NCBI RefSeq assembly: GCF_050337105.1
Contig: NZ_JAKJSQ010000007.1
Coordinates: 27,669-91,668 of the forward strand
DNA: 64,000 bases
Origin: Aliivibrio_A kagoshimensis
Lineage (GTDB): Bacteria > Pseudomonadota > Gammaproteobacteria > Enterobacterales > Vibrionaceae
Direction of reading: 5' to 3'
The position numbers were made by a program, and so were the translations under genes. Under the pieces are notes generated by a model. It did not search any database. It was not told where the DNA came from and saw only the letters and a program-made list of their open reading frames with translations. Each line of letters opens with the position of its first letter. Within the stretch, counting starts at the first letter, position 1. This document shows, in pieces, positions 9,790-19,600 of this stretch.

Positions 9790-11634
9790 TTAGTCTCTAA
9801 TTTGGTAGTGGTAACCGAGCCACTCTTTGAATTTTTTTACCACATGCAGGCTATGACGAAGCAGATCTCGCTCTGTGCGTTCAAGTCGTTCAACATTGAT
9901 TAGATCATCGCTAGGCGTTTCTGAATGCTCTGACTGTACCGATATCTGTTGTGCGAGGCGCAATTTGATGAAGAGCTTTAGGGCTTCCGATAAATTTTCA
10001 GCGGTGGAGTGCTCGAGCACTTTCTGTTGGGTTAACTGATCTAAGCGGGCGAAGGTATTGGTCTCAGGGATATTATATTCTAAAGAGAGTGCTCGTATTC
10101 CGTGAACAATGGGGAAGATGCCTCCCTGTTTAATGTTTAGACCCTCTTTATTTTTCTTGAGGGATCCAAACAGAGTCAGTGGCACATTAAATTGCAGAGC
10201 GGGGCGAGTAAAGTGGCTAAGAAGCAGCTCTTGATCACTGAGCTGTTCGTGAATATGTTGCTTCAAAGGAGCCAGAAGTTCCTTATTCCCCGCTACGGCA
10301 TGAGCATCGGTCAATATGGCCAGTTTGAGCATATTCTCTGGAGTATTAAAGGCGCATAAGTTTGAGATCTCTTGCTGCCACTGAGATTGAGTGTGTACCC
10401 ATCGCGGGTTGTTGACCATTACTTTACCTGGACAGAGTGGATAGCCGAGCTGTTGCAGAGTATTGGTGAATGCATTCATTGCCTCGGTGAACATCTCGGG
10501 CTGCAGCTCATCATTAATGATCAACGCGTTGTCTTGGTCCGTTTTTAATATTTGCTCACCGCGTCCTTCTGAACCCAGCACAAAGAGACAGCAAAGTTGT
10601 TGTAGAGAGTCAGGCACCACTAACTGAAAGGCTTTCTCTATAATCTGTTCGTTCACTGAGGCAATTAACTGCATCATAAACCGAGTTTTGATGCCGTTGT
10701 TGATGAGGGTTTCAACCAGATGAGTTTGACTGTTTGCTGCCATGGCGAGCTCTTCCACACTGCTGGCTCTGGCAATTCGTAGAGTGAGTACGTGAGAGTG
10801 GGTTGAGAATAGGCTCAAAATTTGAGTCATGTCTATCATGCCGACGTCACTGTTCTCTCCGCAAACCAGAACTCTTTTAATTTTATGTCGAGTCATGAGG
10901 ATCATCGCGTTAAACAGAAAGTCCCCTTTATACACATGATGCACCGGGTAGCGAGTAATGGGGCCAACGGGGCTGCTTTGGTGTTGGGAGTCTAACATCA
11001 CAGCATGAAGGAGGTCGGTTCGGGTCACAATACCAAAGAGCTGTTCGGACGGAGTGTGTTTTAGTCGAGAGTCATACTGATTGAGTTTGACCAGAACCGC
11101 ATCGACAGCCTGCTCTTTCATCTTGGCGGTGACGTTGGCTAAAGAGGTATCCCCTTGAACAATAACAGCCGGTAACACATTGTCATTACTGACTTTGGTC
11201 AACATAAACTCGGCTAAGTTTTGCTGTTGATGGGCCTGCTTAATCAGCTGCTGACGTCGCGCTAAGTTGTTATCAAAGTAATCTGAAAACGGTTTGTTTT
11301 GCTGATAGAAGGATTGAAAAATGTCAGTTGGTAACAGGTAACATAAAGTATCTTCTAGCGCCTGATAGCTGTGTTTACTCTTCTTTTCAAACTGAGAGCG
11401 AATATCAAAAATATCATCGTTGGCGTAATGAGCATAAATTTCACTCTTGTCTTCAGCTGCTTCTTCAACCCCCCCTTTTATAATGATGTAGAGGTACTTA
11501 CAGGGCGTGTTGGGGGTGAGAATAAACTCATGTTGTCTATAGTAACCCACATCCAGTGAGGCTTTGAGTTTGTCTTGTTGCTGAGGCGTTAATCGATTAA
11601 AAGGGGCAACGGATAGATCAAATTTATCTGGCAT
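9790..11634 (-). CDS. cNMP-binding/CBS/DUF294 putative nucleotidyltransferase
   Basis: A 614-residue multidomain signalling protein. An N-terminal cyclic-nucleotide-binding-like domain (about 1-130) is followed by a CBS pair (about 150-290), a DUF294 nucleotidyltransferase-like domain (about 300-440) and a helical DUF294 C-terminal domain. The nucleotidyltransferase signature LGSEGRGEQILKTDQDNALI has the G-S and D-x-D residues expected for activity and resembles GlnD-type enzymes. The adjacent exonuclease gene starts 3 bp downstream, so they form an operon. The family recurs beside acs/actP in gammaproteobacteria, but substrate and target are not known to me. Confidence 0.85.
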   Translation of the reverse strand: MPDKFDLSVAPFNRLTPQQQDKLKASLDVGYYRQHEFILTPNTPCKYLYIIIKGGVEEAAEDKSEIYAHYANDDIFDIRSQFEKKSKHSYQALEDTLCYLLPTDIFQSFYQQNKPFSDYFDNNLARRQQLIKQAHQQQNLAEFMLTKVSNDNVLPAVIVQGDTSLANVTAKMKEQAVDAVLVKLNQYDSRLKHTPSEQLFGIVTRTDLLHAVMLDSQHQSSPVGPITRYPVHHVYKGDFLFNAMILMTRHKIKRVLVCGENSDVGMIDMTQILSLFSTHSHVLTLRIARASSVEELAMAANSQTHLVETLINNGIKTRFMMQLIASVNEQIIEKAFQLVVPDSLQQLCCLFVLGSEGRGEQILKTDQDNALIINDELQPEMFTEAMNAFTNTLQQLGYPLCPGKVMVNNPRWVHTQSQWQQEISNLCAFNTPENMLKLAILTDAHAVAGNKELLAPLKQHIHEQLSDQELLLSHFTRPALQFNVPLTLFGSLKKNKEGLNIKQGGIFPIVHGIRALSLEYNIPETNTFARLDQLTQQKVLEHSTAENLSEALKLFIKLRLAQQISVQSEHSETPSDDLINVERLERTERDLLRHSLHVVKKFKEWLGYHYQIRD

Positions 11635-11852
11635 GAGTGGGCCTCATCAACAAGCGAGTTAACTCTGCACAGTGTGAGGTAAATACTGCAAGAGATGAAG
11701 ACGACTTTAGTCTAGGGTTATGATTTTTCATTAAGGGGTTTGACGAAATAAGAGGATGAAAAGTTTCATCTTTGTTTCCCTTTTTATCTGTCACTCATGC
11801 GGGCATAATGTGCCCAATTCCACTCCTATTTTTCCGTATATTGGAGATTCTG

Positions 11853-12992
11853 ATGTTTCGCTGCTCCCCTTTTGGTTGGATCTCTCAATACTTTATTGGC
11901 TTTTTCTTTGCCTATGGTGTCTATCTTCCGTTTTGGGCCCTATGGTTTGAAGATCAAGGCGTCAGTGCATCCGATATCGGTATTCTTCTTGGGTTAGGGT
12001 TCGCCACTCGCTGCATTTCAAACTTGCTGTTTACGCCAAGAGTGCACAAGGCTGAACAGTTATTGCCGGCACTTCGTTGGCTGACACTTTCATCATTAAT
12101 TGCTTGTGGTCTCTATCTATTTACGGGTGGTAACTTCTGGCTAATGGCGGGGGCGACGGTTCTATTTAATCTCTCGTGTGGGCCAGCGGTTCCGCTCTCT
12201 GATGCTCTCGCTAACTATTACGCCAAATTGAAACTGCTCGATTATGGAAAAACTCGGTTATGGGGGTCGATAAGTTTTATCGCTGGCTCAACGATTGTTG
12301 GGTATTTGGTCGCGGGATATGGCACCAGTATGATTGTCTATACGGCGATAGCTGGTATTGCTATGTCGATGATATTTGTAATGAGAAATCCAACCATCAT
12401 GCCGGTGACTCAACAGAGTGAGCATCATGAGAGACCTAAGTTAATTGAACTGCTCAAAAACAGTTCAGTGATTCGTTTTTTGGTATTGGTTGGGTTGATT
12501 CAGGGAAGCCACGCTGCGTTTTACAGTTTTAGCTCTATCTACTGGAAAGAGGCGGGTTATCAAGAGAGCACCATTGGGTATTTATGGAGTTTGGGTGTGG
12601 TCGCAGAAGTGGCCATATTCGCGTTTAGTCAGCGACTATTTGGCAGCATTAATACCGCCACTCTCTTTAAGATTGCAGCATTAGGCGTTGTGATTCGTTG
12701 GGGATTAACCGCCTCTACCACTGAGCTTCTTGGGTTGGTTGTGGTTCAGTTGCTGCACAGTATTACCTTTGCAACCGCACACATTGCCGCGATCAAATAC
12801 ATTCAAAAATCACCGGACAATAAGATGGTGGCCATGCAAGCGTTATATAACGCACTCCCATTAGGGGCATTTATCGCCTTAATGACCGCATTGAGTGGTT
12901 GGGCGTATGAAGCATGGGGTGGGCAAGTGTTCTGGTTAATGGCATTAATGGGGATTCCTGCACTCTTTATTAAGCTGGAGAAGGTTAAATAA
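11853..12992 (+). CDS. MFS transporter, HcaT-like
   Basis: A 379-residue inner-membrane protein with about 12 hydrophobic segments, in the MFS_1_like (3-phenylpropionate/LacY-like) family. The length equals E. coli HcaT. I chose ATG 11853 (MFRCSPFGWISQ) because GGAG lies 6 nt upstream and this is the family N-terminus; the frame stays open to a TTG at 11772. Family members carry aromatic acids or nucleosides by proton symport. No phenylpropionate catabolic genes are nearby, so the substrate is open. It lies divergent from the cNMP/CBS gene and 60 bp upstream of crbS. Confidence 0.85.
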   Translation: MFRCSPFGWISQYFIGFFFAYGVYLPFWALWFEDQGVSASDIGILLGLGFATRCISNLLFTPRVHKAEQLLPALRWLTLSSLIACGLYLFTGGNFWLMAGATVLFNLSCGPAVPLSDALANYYAKLKLLDYGKTRLWGSISFIAGSTIVGYLVAGYGTSMIVYTAIAGIAMSMIFVMRNPTIMPVTQQSEHHERPKLIELLKNSSVIRFLVLVGLIQGSHAAFYSFSSIYWKEAGYQESTIGYLWSLGVVAEVAIFAFSQRLFGSINTATLFKIAALGVVIRWGLTASTTELLGLVVVQLLHSITFATAHIAAIKYIQKSPDNKMVAMQALYNALPLGAFIALMTALSGWAYEAWGGQVFWLMALMGIPALFIKLEKVK

Positions 12993-13052
12993 TTGTTATG
13001 CGTTGAGTGAGAAATAGGTACAATCAATTGACTGCGTATAAGGGATTGATTT

Positions 13053-16000
13053 ATGACACAAGGTTGGATTGTTGTACCGGTTTCATTGGCTTATCTTGGG
13101 CTGCTTTTCTTAATCGCGTGGTATGGAGATAGGCAGACACAGTGGATGGCTCGTTGGCGTCCCTGGATTTACAGTCTCTCTATTGCGGTCTACTGCACCT
13201 CTTGGACCTTTTATGGCACGGTCGGTCAAGCCAGTAATAACCCTTGGTCCTTTCTCCCTATCTATCTTGCTCCTATTCTTGTTTTTGTCTTCGGTTGGCG
13301 TTTTCTCGCTCGTTTAATCTTAATTGCGAAACGCGAGCATATCACCTCTATTGCCGATTTTATCGCGGCTCGATATGGAAAATCTCAAGGGTTAGCGGTC
13401 GCGATCACCTTTATCGCTGTGGTCGGTATTCTACCTTACATTGCGCTTCAGCTACGTGGTATCACGATGGGACTGGATCTTATCGCCCCTAATTTATCGT
13501 CAGACTTTGGTTACGGTGACGGACAGATTTCTTGGTTTGTGACCGCAGGGCTAGCAATATTTACCATTCTGTTTGGTACGCGTAATATCGACAATACTGA
13601 GCACCATCGTGGTGTGATGATGGCGGTGGCTTTTGAATCTCTGGTTAAATTGGCCGCTTTTTTGCTGGTGGGCTGTTTTATTCTCTACTGGGCAATGAAT
13701 GATAACTCAATTGATCTGTTGGAAGTGGCTGTTCAAACCTATAAGTCACCGAACATTCCGACCTTGGTCATCCATACTGTACTGACTATTGCGGCAATCA
13801 TCTGTCTCCCAAGGCAGTTTCATACTATCGTGGTTGAAAATGAAAAGCCGAGAGATCTGCATACTGCGCGTTGGGTCTTTCCTGGTTATTTGATCTTAAT
13901 GGGACTGTTTGTTCTGCCTATTGCATGGGCTGGACAGGCGCTATTTACTGGAACCCCGGCCGATGCCTATGTGATTAGTGCGCCTCTGTCGGTTGGTGCA
14001 GACAATATTGCGCTTATCGCTTTCTTAGGCGGTACGTCAGCCGCAAGTGGCATGGTGATTGTGGCCACCATAGCACTGGCGATTATGGTCTCTAATGATC
14101 TGGTATTACCGCTGTTACTGCGCCGAGTGAAAATCTCTAGTGGCAACTATTCACAGTTTTCAGGCCTACTGCTTAATATTCGCCGAGGCTTGATTCTGTT
14201 GCTCCTTGCTGCTGCATGGGGCGTGTACCAAGGGCTAGATGAAATTAGTTCCCTGTCGGTGATCGGTCTGCTCTCTTTTGCCGCGATAGCTCAATTCTCT
14301 CCGTCGCTCGTTGGGGGACTTTATTGGCGACATGGTAATAAAAAAGGGGTATACAGTGGCCTGCTAGTCGGCTTCATTATGTGGTTGATCACTTTGATGA
14401 GTCAAACCGGCATCTTAGCTGGGGATGCTGACAGTAACCTTCTACTATGGATTGTTACCCCCCCAGATTGGTTAGCAGCGATGCATTTAGAGATGTCTGA
14501 TTGGGGCATGATGCTTAGCTTGACCCTAAATGCACTCTGTTATGTCACGGTATCAATGTTATCACGCTCCACTCTGAGTGAACGACTGCAAGCCGCCTCT
14601 TTTATTGGCACTCCACTGCCTGAAAGTGAAGATGTGAGTCTTTATCAAAGCCGTGTGACCGTGGTTGAGTTAGAGATGTTGGCATCGCGATTTGTGGGAA
14701 GAAAGCGAGTTCGCCAAGCGTTTATTCAGTTCTCCCATCAACATAATTTACGTCTGGATCCTCAGCAACAAGCCAACGCAGCGTTGATCCGCCATACCGA
14801 GAGGGTATTAGCGGGAGTCTTTGGGGCGTCATCATCTCGGTTGGTGCTGACCTCAGCGTTGCAAGGGCGAAACATGCAGCTAGAAGAGGTTGCAACGATT
14901 GTTGATGAGGCCTCGGAGCTGTTTGACTTTAGTCGTGGGTTACTGCAAGGCGCGATTGAGCATATTAGCCATGGTATTGCGGTAGTGGATAAACAACTGC
15001 GCCTAGTGGCATGGAATCAACGTTATCTTGAACTGTTTAGTTTTCCTGCTGGATTAATACAGGTGGGTCGTCCGATAGCGGATGTGATCAGACATAACGC
15101 CGTGAATGGCCTATGTGGACCAGGTGATCCTGAGATGCACGTTAAACGAAGGGTAGATCACTTAGAGCGTGGAACGGCCCATATATCATCCAGAACACGT
15201 GCGGATGGCCGAGTGATTGAGGTACAAGGCAATCCGATGCCTGCTGGTGGTTTTGTCATGAGTTTTACCGATATCACCGTATTTAGAGAGGCGGAAAAAG
15301 CCCTTAAAGAGGCCAATGAAAACTTAGAAGGGCGAGTGCTAGAGCGAACCCAAGAGTTGGAATCGCTTAATCAAAGACTAGTGAGTGCGACCTACAGTGC
15401 AGAGCATGCCTCTCAATCTAAAACGCGTTTCCTCGCCGCGGTGAGTCATGACTTGATGCAACCGCTTAATGCGGCTCGACTGTTTGCGTCGTCACTGTCT
15501 GAAGTCTCTAAAGATGAAGAGACCACCAAAATGTCTGGTCACATAGAGTTAGCGCTTGAAGCTGCAGAGGATTTGATTGGTGATCTGCTGGATATCTCGC
15601 GATTAGAGTCAGGAAAAATTGAGTTTGCGGCGCATGATTTCTCTCTCAATGAGGTGCTGGATACACTCTCGGCTGAATTTGGTGTGTTAGCGCAAAGCCA
15701 AGGCATCGATTTTAAAGTGGTGCATACGGATTTGGTGATCCACTCGGATGCAAAACTGTTACGACGTGCACTGCAAAACTTTTTAACCAATGCGTTTCGT
15801 TATAACCCTAAAGGTAAAGTGCTGCTTGGCGCTCGTCGTGTTGGAGAGCAGGTTAGAATAGAGGTGTGGGATAACGGTGTCGGCATCGCCCCTGATAAAC
15901 AAGAGTTTATATTTGAAGAGTTCACACGTGCAGAGCAGAGCCACGCTGATCAAGGATTAGGACTTGGCTTAGCGATCGCCCGTGGTATTGCCAGAACATT

Positions 16001-16499
16001 AGGTCATCACATTGGTTTGCGCTCTTGGGTCGGAGAGGGCACCGTATTCTCTATTTCAGTGGCTAAAGGGGTATTGCCTAAAGAGATGGCGAGCATGTTA
16101 ACCACCTCTCAGCAGCCAGTATTACCAATGCAAGGTGTTAACGTGTTATGTGTGGATAATGAACCGGAAATATTACTGGGAATGGAGACCCTCCTAAAAC
16201 GTTGGGGCTGTGAAGTGAAAACCGCCGAAGATCTGCTGCAAAGCATGAGGGCGTTAGAGGATAACTGGCACCCTGATGTGATTTTCAGTGATTATCACCT
16301 GGCTAATGGACAGACAGGATTGCAAGTATTGCAACAGTGTCGCTTACGACTTGGTGATAACTTTAAAGGGGTGGTGATCAGTGCAGATAGAACCGATGAA
16401 GTGCTTAGCGGTATTAAAGGGAATGGATTTGGATATATTTCAAAACCAGTTAAACCGCTTAAGTTAAGAGCAGTATTAAATCAATTGGTGGATGCATAA
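13053..16499 (+). CDS. crbS: Symporter-fused hybrid sensor histidine kinase, CrbS type
   Basis: A 1148-residue inner-membrane protein. An SLC5-like sodium/solute symporter module with about 13 membrane segments covers residues 1 to roughly 500. A STAC-like linker follows, then a PAS domain (about 633-750), a short coiled coil, HisKA with the phosphoacceptor His799 in SHDLMQPLN, and a HATPase (NFLTNAFRYNPKG near 910, WDNGVGI). The C-terminal receiver has Asp1080 in FSDYHL. The architecture matches CrbS of Vibrio cholerae and MxtR of Pseudomonas, which control the acetate switch with CrbR/ErdR. The nearby acs, actP and luxR-type genes support this. Whether the symporter part transports or only senses is not visible. 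Confidence 0.88.
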   Translation: MTQGWIVVPVSLAYLGLLFLIAWYGDRQTQWMARWRPWIYSLSIAVYCTSWTFYGTVGQASNNPWSFLPIYLAPILVFVFGWRFLARLILIAKREHITSIADFIAARYGKSQGLAVAITFIAVVGILPYIALQLRGITMGLDLIAPNLSSDFGYGDGQISWFVTAGLAIFTILFGTRNIDNTEHHRGVMMAVAFESLVKLAAFLLVGCFILYWAMNDNSIDLLEVAVQTYKSPNIPTLVIHTVLTIAAIICLPRQFHTIVVENEKPRDLHTARWVFPGYLILMGLFVLPIAWAGQALFTGTPADAYVISAPLSVGADNIALIAFLGGTSAASGMVIVATIALAIMVSNDLVLPLLLRRVKISSGNYSQFSGLLLNIRRGLILLLLAAAWGVYQGLDEISSLSVIGLLSFAAIAQFSPSLVGGLYWRHGNKKGVYSGLLVGFIMWLITLMSQTGILAGDADSNLLLWIVTPPDWLAAMHLEMSDWGMMLSLTLNALCYVTVSMLSRSTLSERLQAASFIGTPLPESEDVSLYQSRVTVVELEMLASRFVGRKRVRQAFIQFSHQHNLRLDPQQQANAALIRHTERVLAGVFGASSSRLVLTSALQGRNMQLEEVATIVDEASELFDFSRGLLQGAIEHISHGIAVVDKQLRLVAWNQRYLELFSFPAGLIQVGRPIADVIRHNAVNGLCGPGDPEMHVKRRVDHLERGTAHISSRTRADGRVIEVQGNPMPAGGFVMSFTDITVFREAEKALKEANENLEGRVLERTQELESLNQRLVSATYSAEHASQSKTRFLAAVSHDLMQPLNAARLFASSLSEVSKDEETTKMSGHIELALEAAEDLIGDLLDISRLESGKIEFAAHDFSLNEVLDTLSAEFGVLAQSQGIDFKVVHTDLVIHSDAKLLRRALQNFLTNAFRYNPKGKVLLGARRVGEQVRIEVWDNGVGIAPDKQEFIFEEFTRAEQSHADQGLGLGLAIARGIARTLGHHIGLRSWVGEGTVFSISVAKGVLPKEMASMLTTSQQPVLPMQGVNVLCVDNEPEILLGMETLLKRWGCEVKTAEDLLQSMRALEDNWHPDVIFSDYHLANGQTGLQVLQQCRLRLGDNFKGVVISADRTDEVLSGIKGNGFGYISKPVKPLKLRAVLNQLVDA

Positions 16500-16505
16500 A
16501 CGAAA

Positions 16506-16529
16506 AAAGGTCAGCATAGGCTGACCTTT
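16506..16529. terminator. Bidirectional terminator between crbS and actP
   Basis: A perfect 10-bp stem AAAGGTCAGC/GCTGACCTTT with an ATAG loop lies between the convergent crbS and actP genes. Confidence 0.85.
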
Positions 16530-16550
16530 GATTACGTATTTATTGTGTGT

Positions 16551-18254
16551 TTAATGGCTTTGCGCGTCACCAGAACCTTTAGGGAATCGAATCGATTCAA
16601 CTAGGTCTTGAACGTCTTGTGGTACTTCTGCAGTGACTTTACTTATTGCAATCGATACAACAAAGTTCAGACACATACCCAAGGTACCAATACCTTCTGG
16701 ACTGATACCAAACATCCAGTTATCAGGCGTATTTGCTGCTGGGTTTACAAACTTGAAGTAGATGATGTAAGCCGCAGTGAATACGATACCTGAAAGCATA
16801 CCTGCAATCGCGCCTTCTTTGTTCATCTTCTTGTAGAAGATACCCAAGATGATGGCAGGGAAGAATGAGGATGCTGCTAAACCAAAGGCAAAGGCAACAA
16901 CCTGAGCCACAAATCCAGGTGGATTAATCCCCAGATAACCCGCACCGACAATCGCAAGTGCCGCACCGATTCGAGCTGCGAGTAACTCCTGTTTATCCGT
17001 CATGTCCGGTTTAAAGCCTTTCTTCAACAAGTCATGAGAGATGGAGGTGGAGATAACCAAGAGTAGACCCGCTGCAGTTGATAGTGCAGCCGCTAAGCCA
17101 CCTGCCGCAAGCAGTGCAACCACCCAGTTAGGCAGACCCGCTAGCTCTGGACTTGCTAATACAATGATGTCACGGTTAATTTTAACTTCGTTACGTTCAT
17201 CACCCGAGTAGAACATCTTGCCATCGCCATTTTTATCTTCATAGCTAACAAGACCGGTGCTTTCCCAGTTCTTATACCAGCTAGGTGCTTCAGCAATGGT
17301 CACACCTTGCATGTCAGGGCCGTTGATTGTTTCAATCAAGTTGATTCGAGCAAAGGCCGCAATCGCAGGGGCTGTGGTATACAGAAGTGAAATAAACACT
17401 AAAGCATAACCCGCTGAGATACGTGCATCAGATACTTTTGGAACGGTGAAGAAACGAATGATTACATGTGGAAGACCGGCAGTACCAACCATTAGAGCGG
17501 CACAGATAAAGAATACGTCAACCATACTCTTTGAGCCATCAATGTAGGAGGTAAATCCGAGTTCAGCCGTTAGACCTTCAAGGCGCTCTAACACGTAGGT
17601 TTCAGAGCCTGTCACTGTCGAACCAAAACCAAGTTGAGGCAGAACATGGCCTGTCATTTGGATTGAGGTAAAGATTGCAGGAACCATGAAAGCAAAGATA
17701 AGCACACAGTACTGAGCAACCTGAGTATAAGTGATGCCTTTCATTCCACCTAAAACGGCGTAGAAGAAAACAATACCCATACCAATGATGATACCCATAT
17801 TGATATCAACTTCTAGGAAGCGAGCAAATACCACACCCACTCCACGCATTTGACCTGCTACGTAAGTAAACGAAACGAAGATGGCACAAAAGACAGCTAC
17901 CATACGTGCAGTTCTAGAGTAATAACGATCACCGATGAAATCTGGCACAGTGAACTTACCAAATTTACGAAGGTACGGCGCTAAACATAAAGCAAGAAGA
18001 ACGTAACCGCCCGTCCAACCCATTAAGTACACACTTCCGTCGTAACCGATGAAAGAGATAATACCTGCCATTGAAATAAATGATGCAGCCGACATCCAGT
18101 CAGCAGCGGTAGCCATACCGTTAGCAAGTGGATGAACACCACCACCTGCAACATAGAACTCACTGGTTGTTCCTGCGCGAGCCCAGATTGCAATGCCGAT
18201 GTATAAGGCAAATGTGATACCGACTAATATAAACGTCCAAGTTTGGATATCCAT
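16551..18254 (-). CDS. actP: Cation/acetate symporter ActP (SSS family)
   Basis: A 567-residue sodium:solute symporter with about 13 membrane helices. Typical segments include FYVAGGGVHPLANGMATAADWMSAASF near the N-terminus and AAGGLAAALSTAAGLLLVIS in the core. It belongs to the ActP/VC_2705 group, which is paired with a small DUF4212 membrane protein; that gene lies 11 bp upstream. With acs and the CrbS/CrbR pair it makes an acetate scavenging unit. The hydrophilic loop with NGDGKMFYSGDE is longer than in E. coli ActP and is typical of this subgroup. The substrate is inferred from family and context; propionate or pyruvate are possible. Confidence 0.88.
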   Translation of the reverse strand: MDIQTWTFILVGITFALYIGIAIWARAGTTSEFYVAGGGVHPLANGMATAADWMSAASFISMAGIISFIGYDGSVYLMGWTGGYVLLALCLAPYLRKFGKFTVPDFIGDRYYSRTARMVAVFCAIFVSFTYVAGQMRGVGVVFARFLEVDINMGIIIGMGIVFFYAVLGGMKGITYTQVAQYCVLIFAFMVPAIFTSIQMTGHVLPQLGFGSTVTGSETYVLERLEGLTAELGFTSYIDGSKSMVDVFFICAALMVGTAGLPHVIIRFFTVPKVSDARISAGYALVFISLLYTTAPAIAAFARINLIETINGPDMQGVTIAEAPSWYKNWESTGLVSYEDKNGDGKMFYSGDERNEVKINRDIIVLASPELAGLPNWVVALLAAGGLAAALSTAAGLLLVISTSISHDLLKKGFKPDMTDKQELLAARIGAALAIVGAGYLGINPPGFVAQVVAFAFGLAASSFFPAIILGIFYKKMNKEGAIAGMLSGIVFTAAYIIYFKFVNPAANTPDNWMFGISPEGIGTLGMCLNFVVSIAISKVTAEVPQDVQDLVESIRFPKGSGDAQSH

Positions 18255-18265
18255 GAAATTCCCTC

Positions 18266-18532
18266 TTAATCTTCTTGTACGTTGAATTTTTTGTCGAGGG
18301 CATTCATGCGTGCCACGTAAACAAAAATAAGAACTACAAAGGTGTATATCGACCCTTGCTGCGCAAACCAGAACCCAAGCTTAAAGCCGCCAATTTGCAC
18401 GGTATTAAGTACATCAACAAATAGAATGCCAGCGCCATATGAAACGACAAACCAGATAGCGAGCAAAGTGCCCATTATGCTGAGGTTCTCTTTCCAATAG
18501 GCTTGAGCATGGTCTTTTGATTCAAATGACAT
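18266..18532 (-). CDS. DUF4212 small membrane subunit of a sodium/solute symporter
   Basis: An 88-residue protein with two membrane helices (about 18-40 and 52-75), containing YWKENLSIMGTLLAIWFVVS and GFWFAQQGSIY, which are characteristic of DUF4212. These proteins are encoded just upstream of SSS-family symporters and are the counterpart of YjcH in E. coli acs-yjcH-actP. I chose ATG 18532, 5 nt from AGGAGG; a GTG directly before it is too close. The operon promoter must lie in the 270-bp gap to crbR (18533-18803), which also has a CTTTAG at 18606. Confidence 0.9.
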   Translation of the reverse strand: MSFESKDHAQAYWKENLSIMGTLLAIWFVVSYGAGILFVDVLNTVQIGGFKLGFWFAQQGSIYTFVVLIFVYVARMNALDKKFNVQED

Positions 18533-18743
18533 CACTGCCTCCTTTCACGTTAATAAGATGTTACAGAAACAACATTAGCAGTGAAGTCTTTATATAACAG
18601 TGCAACTTTAGTCGTGTGATTAACGAACCAATCTAGCGGGATAGCAATGAATATGTGAGATGGGTAATAAAATCGATATGTTAATTAATTGTTAACATAG
18701 CCAAAGGTCTAATACAAATAGTCGGTAGCAAACGGAGGATGTG

Positions 18744-18771
18744 AAAAAGTTAGCGGTTACGCTAACTTTTT
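18744..18771. terminator. Terminator downstream of crbR
   Basis: A perfect 12-bp stem AAAAAGTTAGCG/CGCTAACTTTTT with a 4-nt loop lies 32 bp after the crbR stop on the minus strand. Its A/T-rich outer arms supply a T-run in either direction. Confidence 0.85.
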
Positions 18772-18803
18772 ATGTGGATTTTTGGGAATTGTGGGGTAAC
18801 GCG

Positions 18804-19439
18804 TTACTCAATAGGGTCAAGTTGTTGCAGAAGGATGACCGCTTGCGTGCGGTTTTTCACCCCGAGTTTTCTAAATATTGCCGTCATGTGGGCTTTGATG
18901 GTGGCTTCAGATACATCCAAATCATAAGCGATCTGTTTATTGAGTAGGCCATCGGTGAGCATGCCGAGCACTTTGTATTGTTGAGGAGTCAAGCTGGCAA
19001 TTTTATGAGCGATGTCATTGCCTTCTACATGCTCATTGATCAAGCCTGCAGGGAAGAACGGTTCGCCTGATAACACTTGGTTGAGTGCAGAGACAAGTGA
19101 GCGCATGTCGCTGGACTTGGGAATAAAACCAAAGGCGCCGTGATGTTTCACTTGGGTAACAATACTGGCTTCTTCACTGGCTGAGATGACAACAATCGGG
19201 AGATCGGGATATTGAGAGCGCAGATGAATTAAGCCTGACATGCCATTTGCTCCGGGCATTTTTAGATCAAGCAGCAACAGATCGATGTCTGACTCTTTGG
19301 CCATCAGGTCGATAAGGGTGGTGAGTGAGTCAGCCTCAAGTAAGTTTGCGCCGCTGATCGCCATATGGATCGACTGAAACAGTGCGTTGCGAAATAGAGG
19401 GTGATCATCAGCAATGATAATAGTGTAATTCGCGTCCAT
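18804..19439 (-). CDS. crbR: LuxR/NarL-family response regulator, CrbR type
   Basis: A 211-residue response regulator. The receiver domain (1-120) has the acidic pair in IIADDHPLFR and the phosphoacceptor in LLLLDLKMPGANG. The NarL/LuxR HTH (about 145-205) reads LTPQQYKVLGMLTDGLLNKQ and VSEATIKAHMTAIFRKL. Its position next to the actP operon and close to crbS supports the CrbS/CrbR assignment: in V. cholerae and Pseudomonas (ErdR) this regulator activates acs. It is separated from the downstream ABC transporter by a terminator, so it is a single-gene unit. Confidence 0.85.
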   Translation of the reverse strand: MDANYTIIIADDHPLFRNALFQSIHMAISGANLLEADSLTTLIDLMAKESDIDLLLLDLKMPGANGMSGLIHLRSQYPDLPIVVISASEEASIVTQVKHHGAFGFIPKSSDMRSLVSALNQVLSGEPFFPAGLINEHVEGNDIAHKIASLTPQQYKVLGMLTDGLLNKQIAYDLDVSEATIKAHMTAIFRKLGVKNRTQAVILLQQLDPIE

Positions 19440-19540
19440 GAGATCTTACTTTTATAAGAGTAGTGACTTTACCGTAGCACTTGAGGGGAAAGTGAGCAAT
19501 TTAATAGGGTGAAACTCTGCGCTCTATCGCTTAAAAATGA

Positions 19541-19573
19541 GAAAGATACATCGTGCTTTGAGCACGATGTATC
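19541..19573 (-). terminator. Terminator of the ABC transporter operon
   Basis: A perfect 13-bp stem GATACATCGTGCT/AGCACGATGTATC with a 3-nt loop is followed on the minus strand by a T-rich tail. It lies 28 bp past the ATPase stop. Confidence 0.85.
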
Positions 19574-19600
19574 CTAGCATTGTGAACTTGGTTGCTCAGT

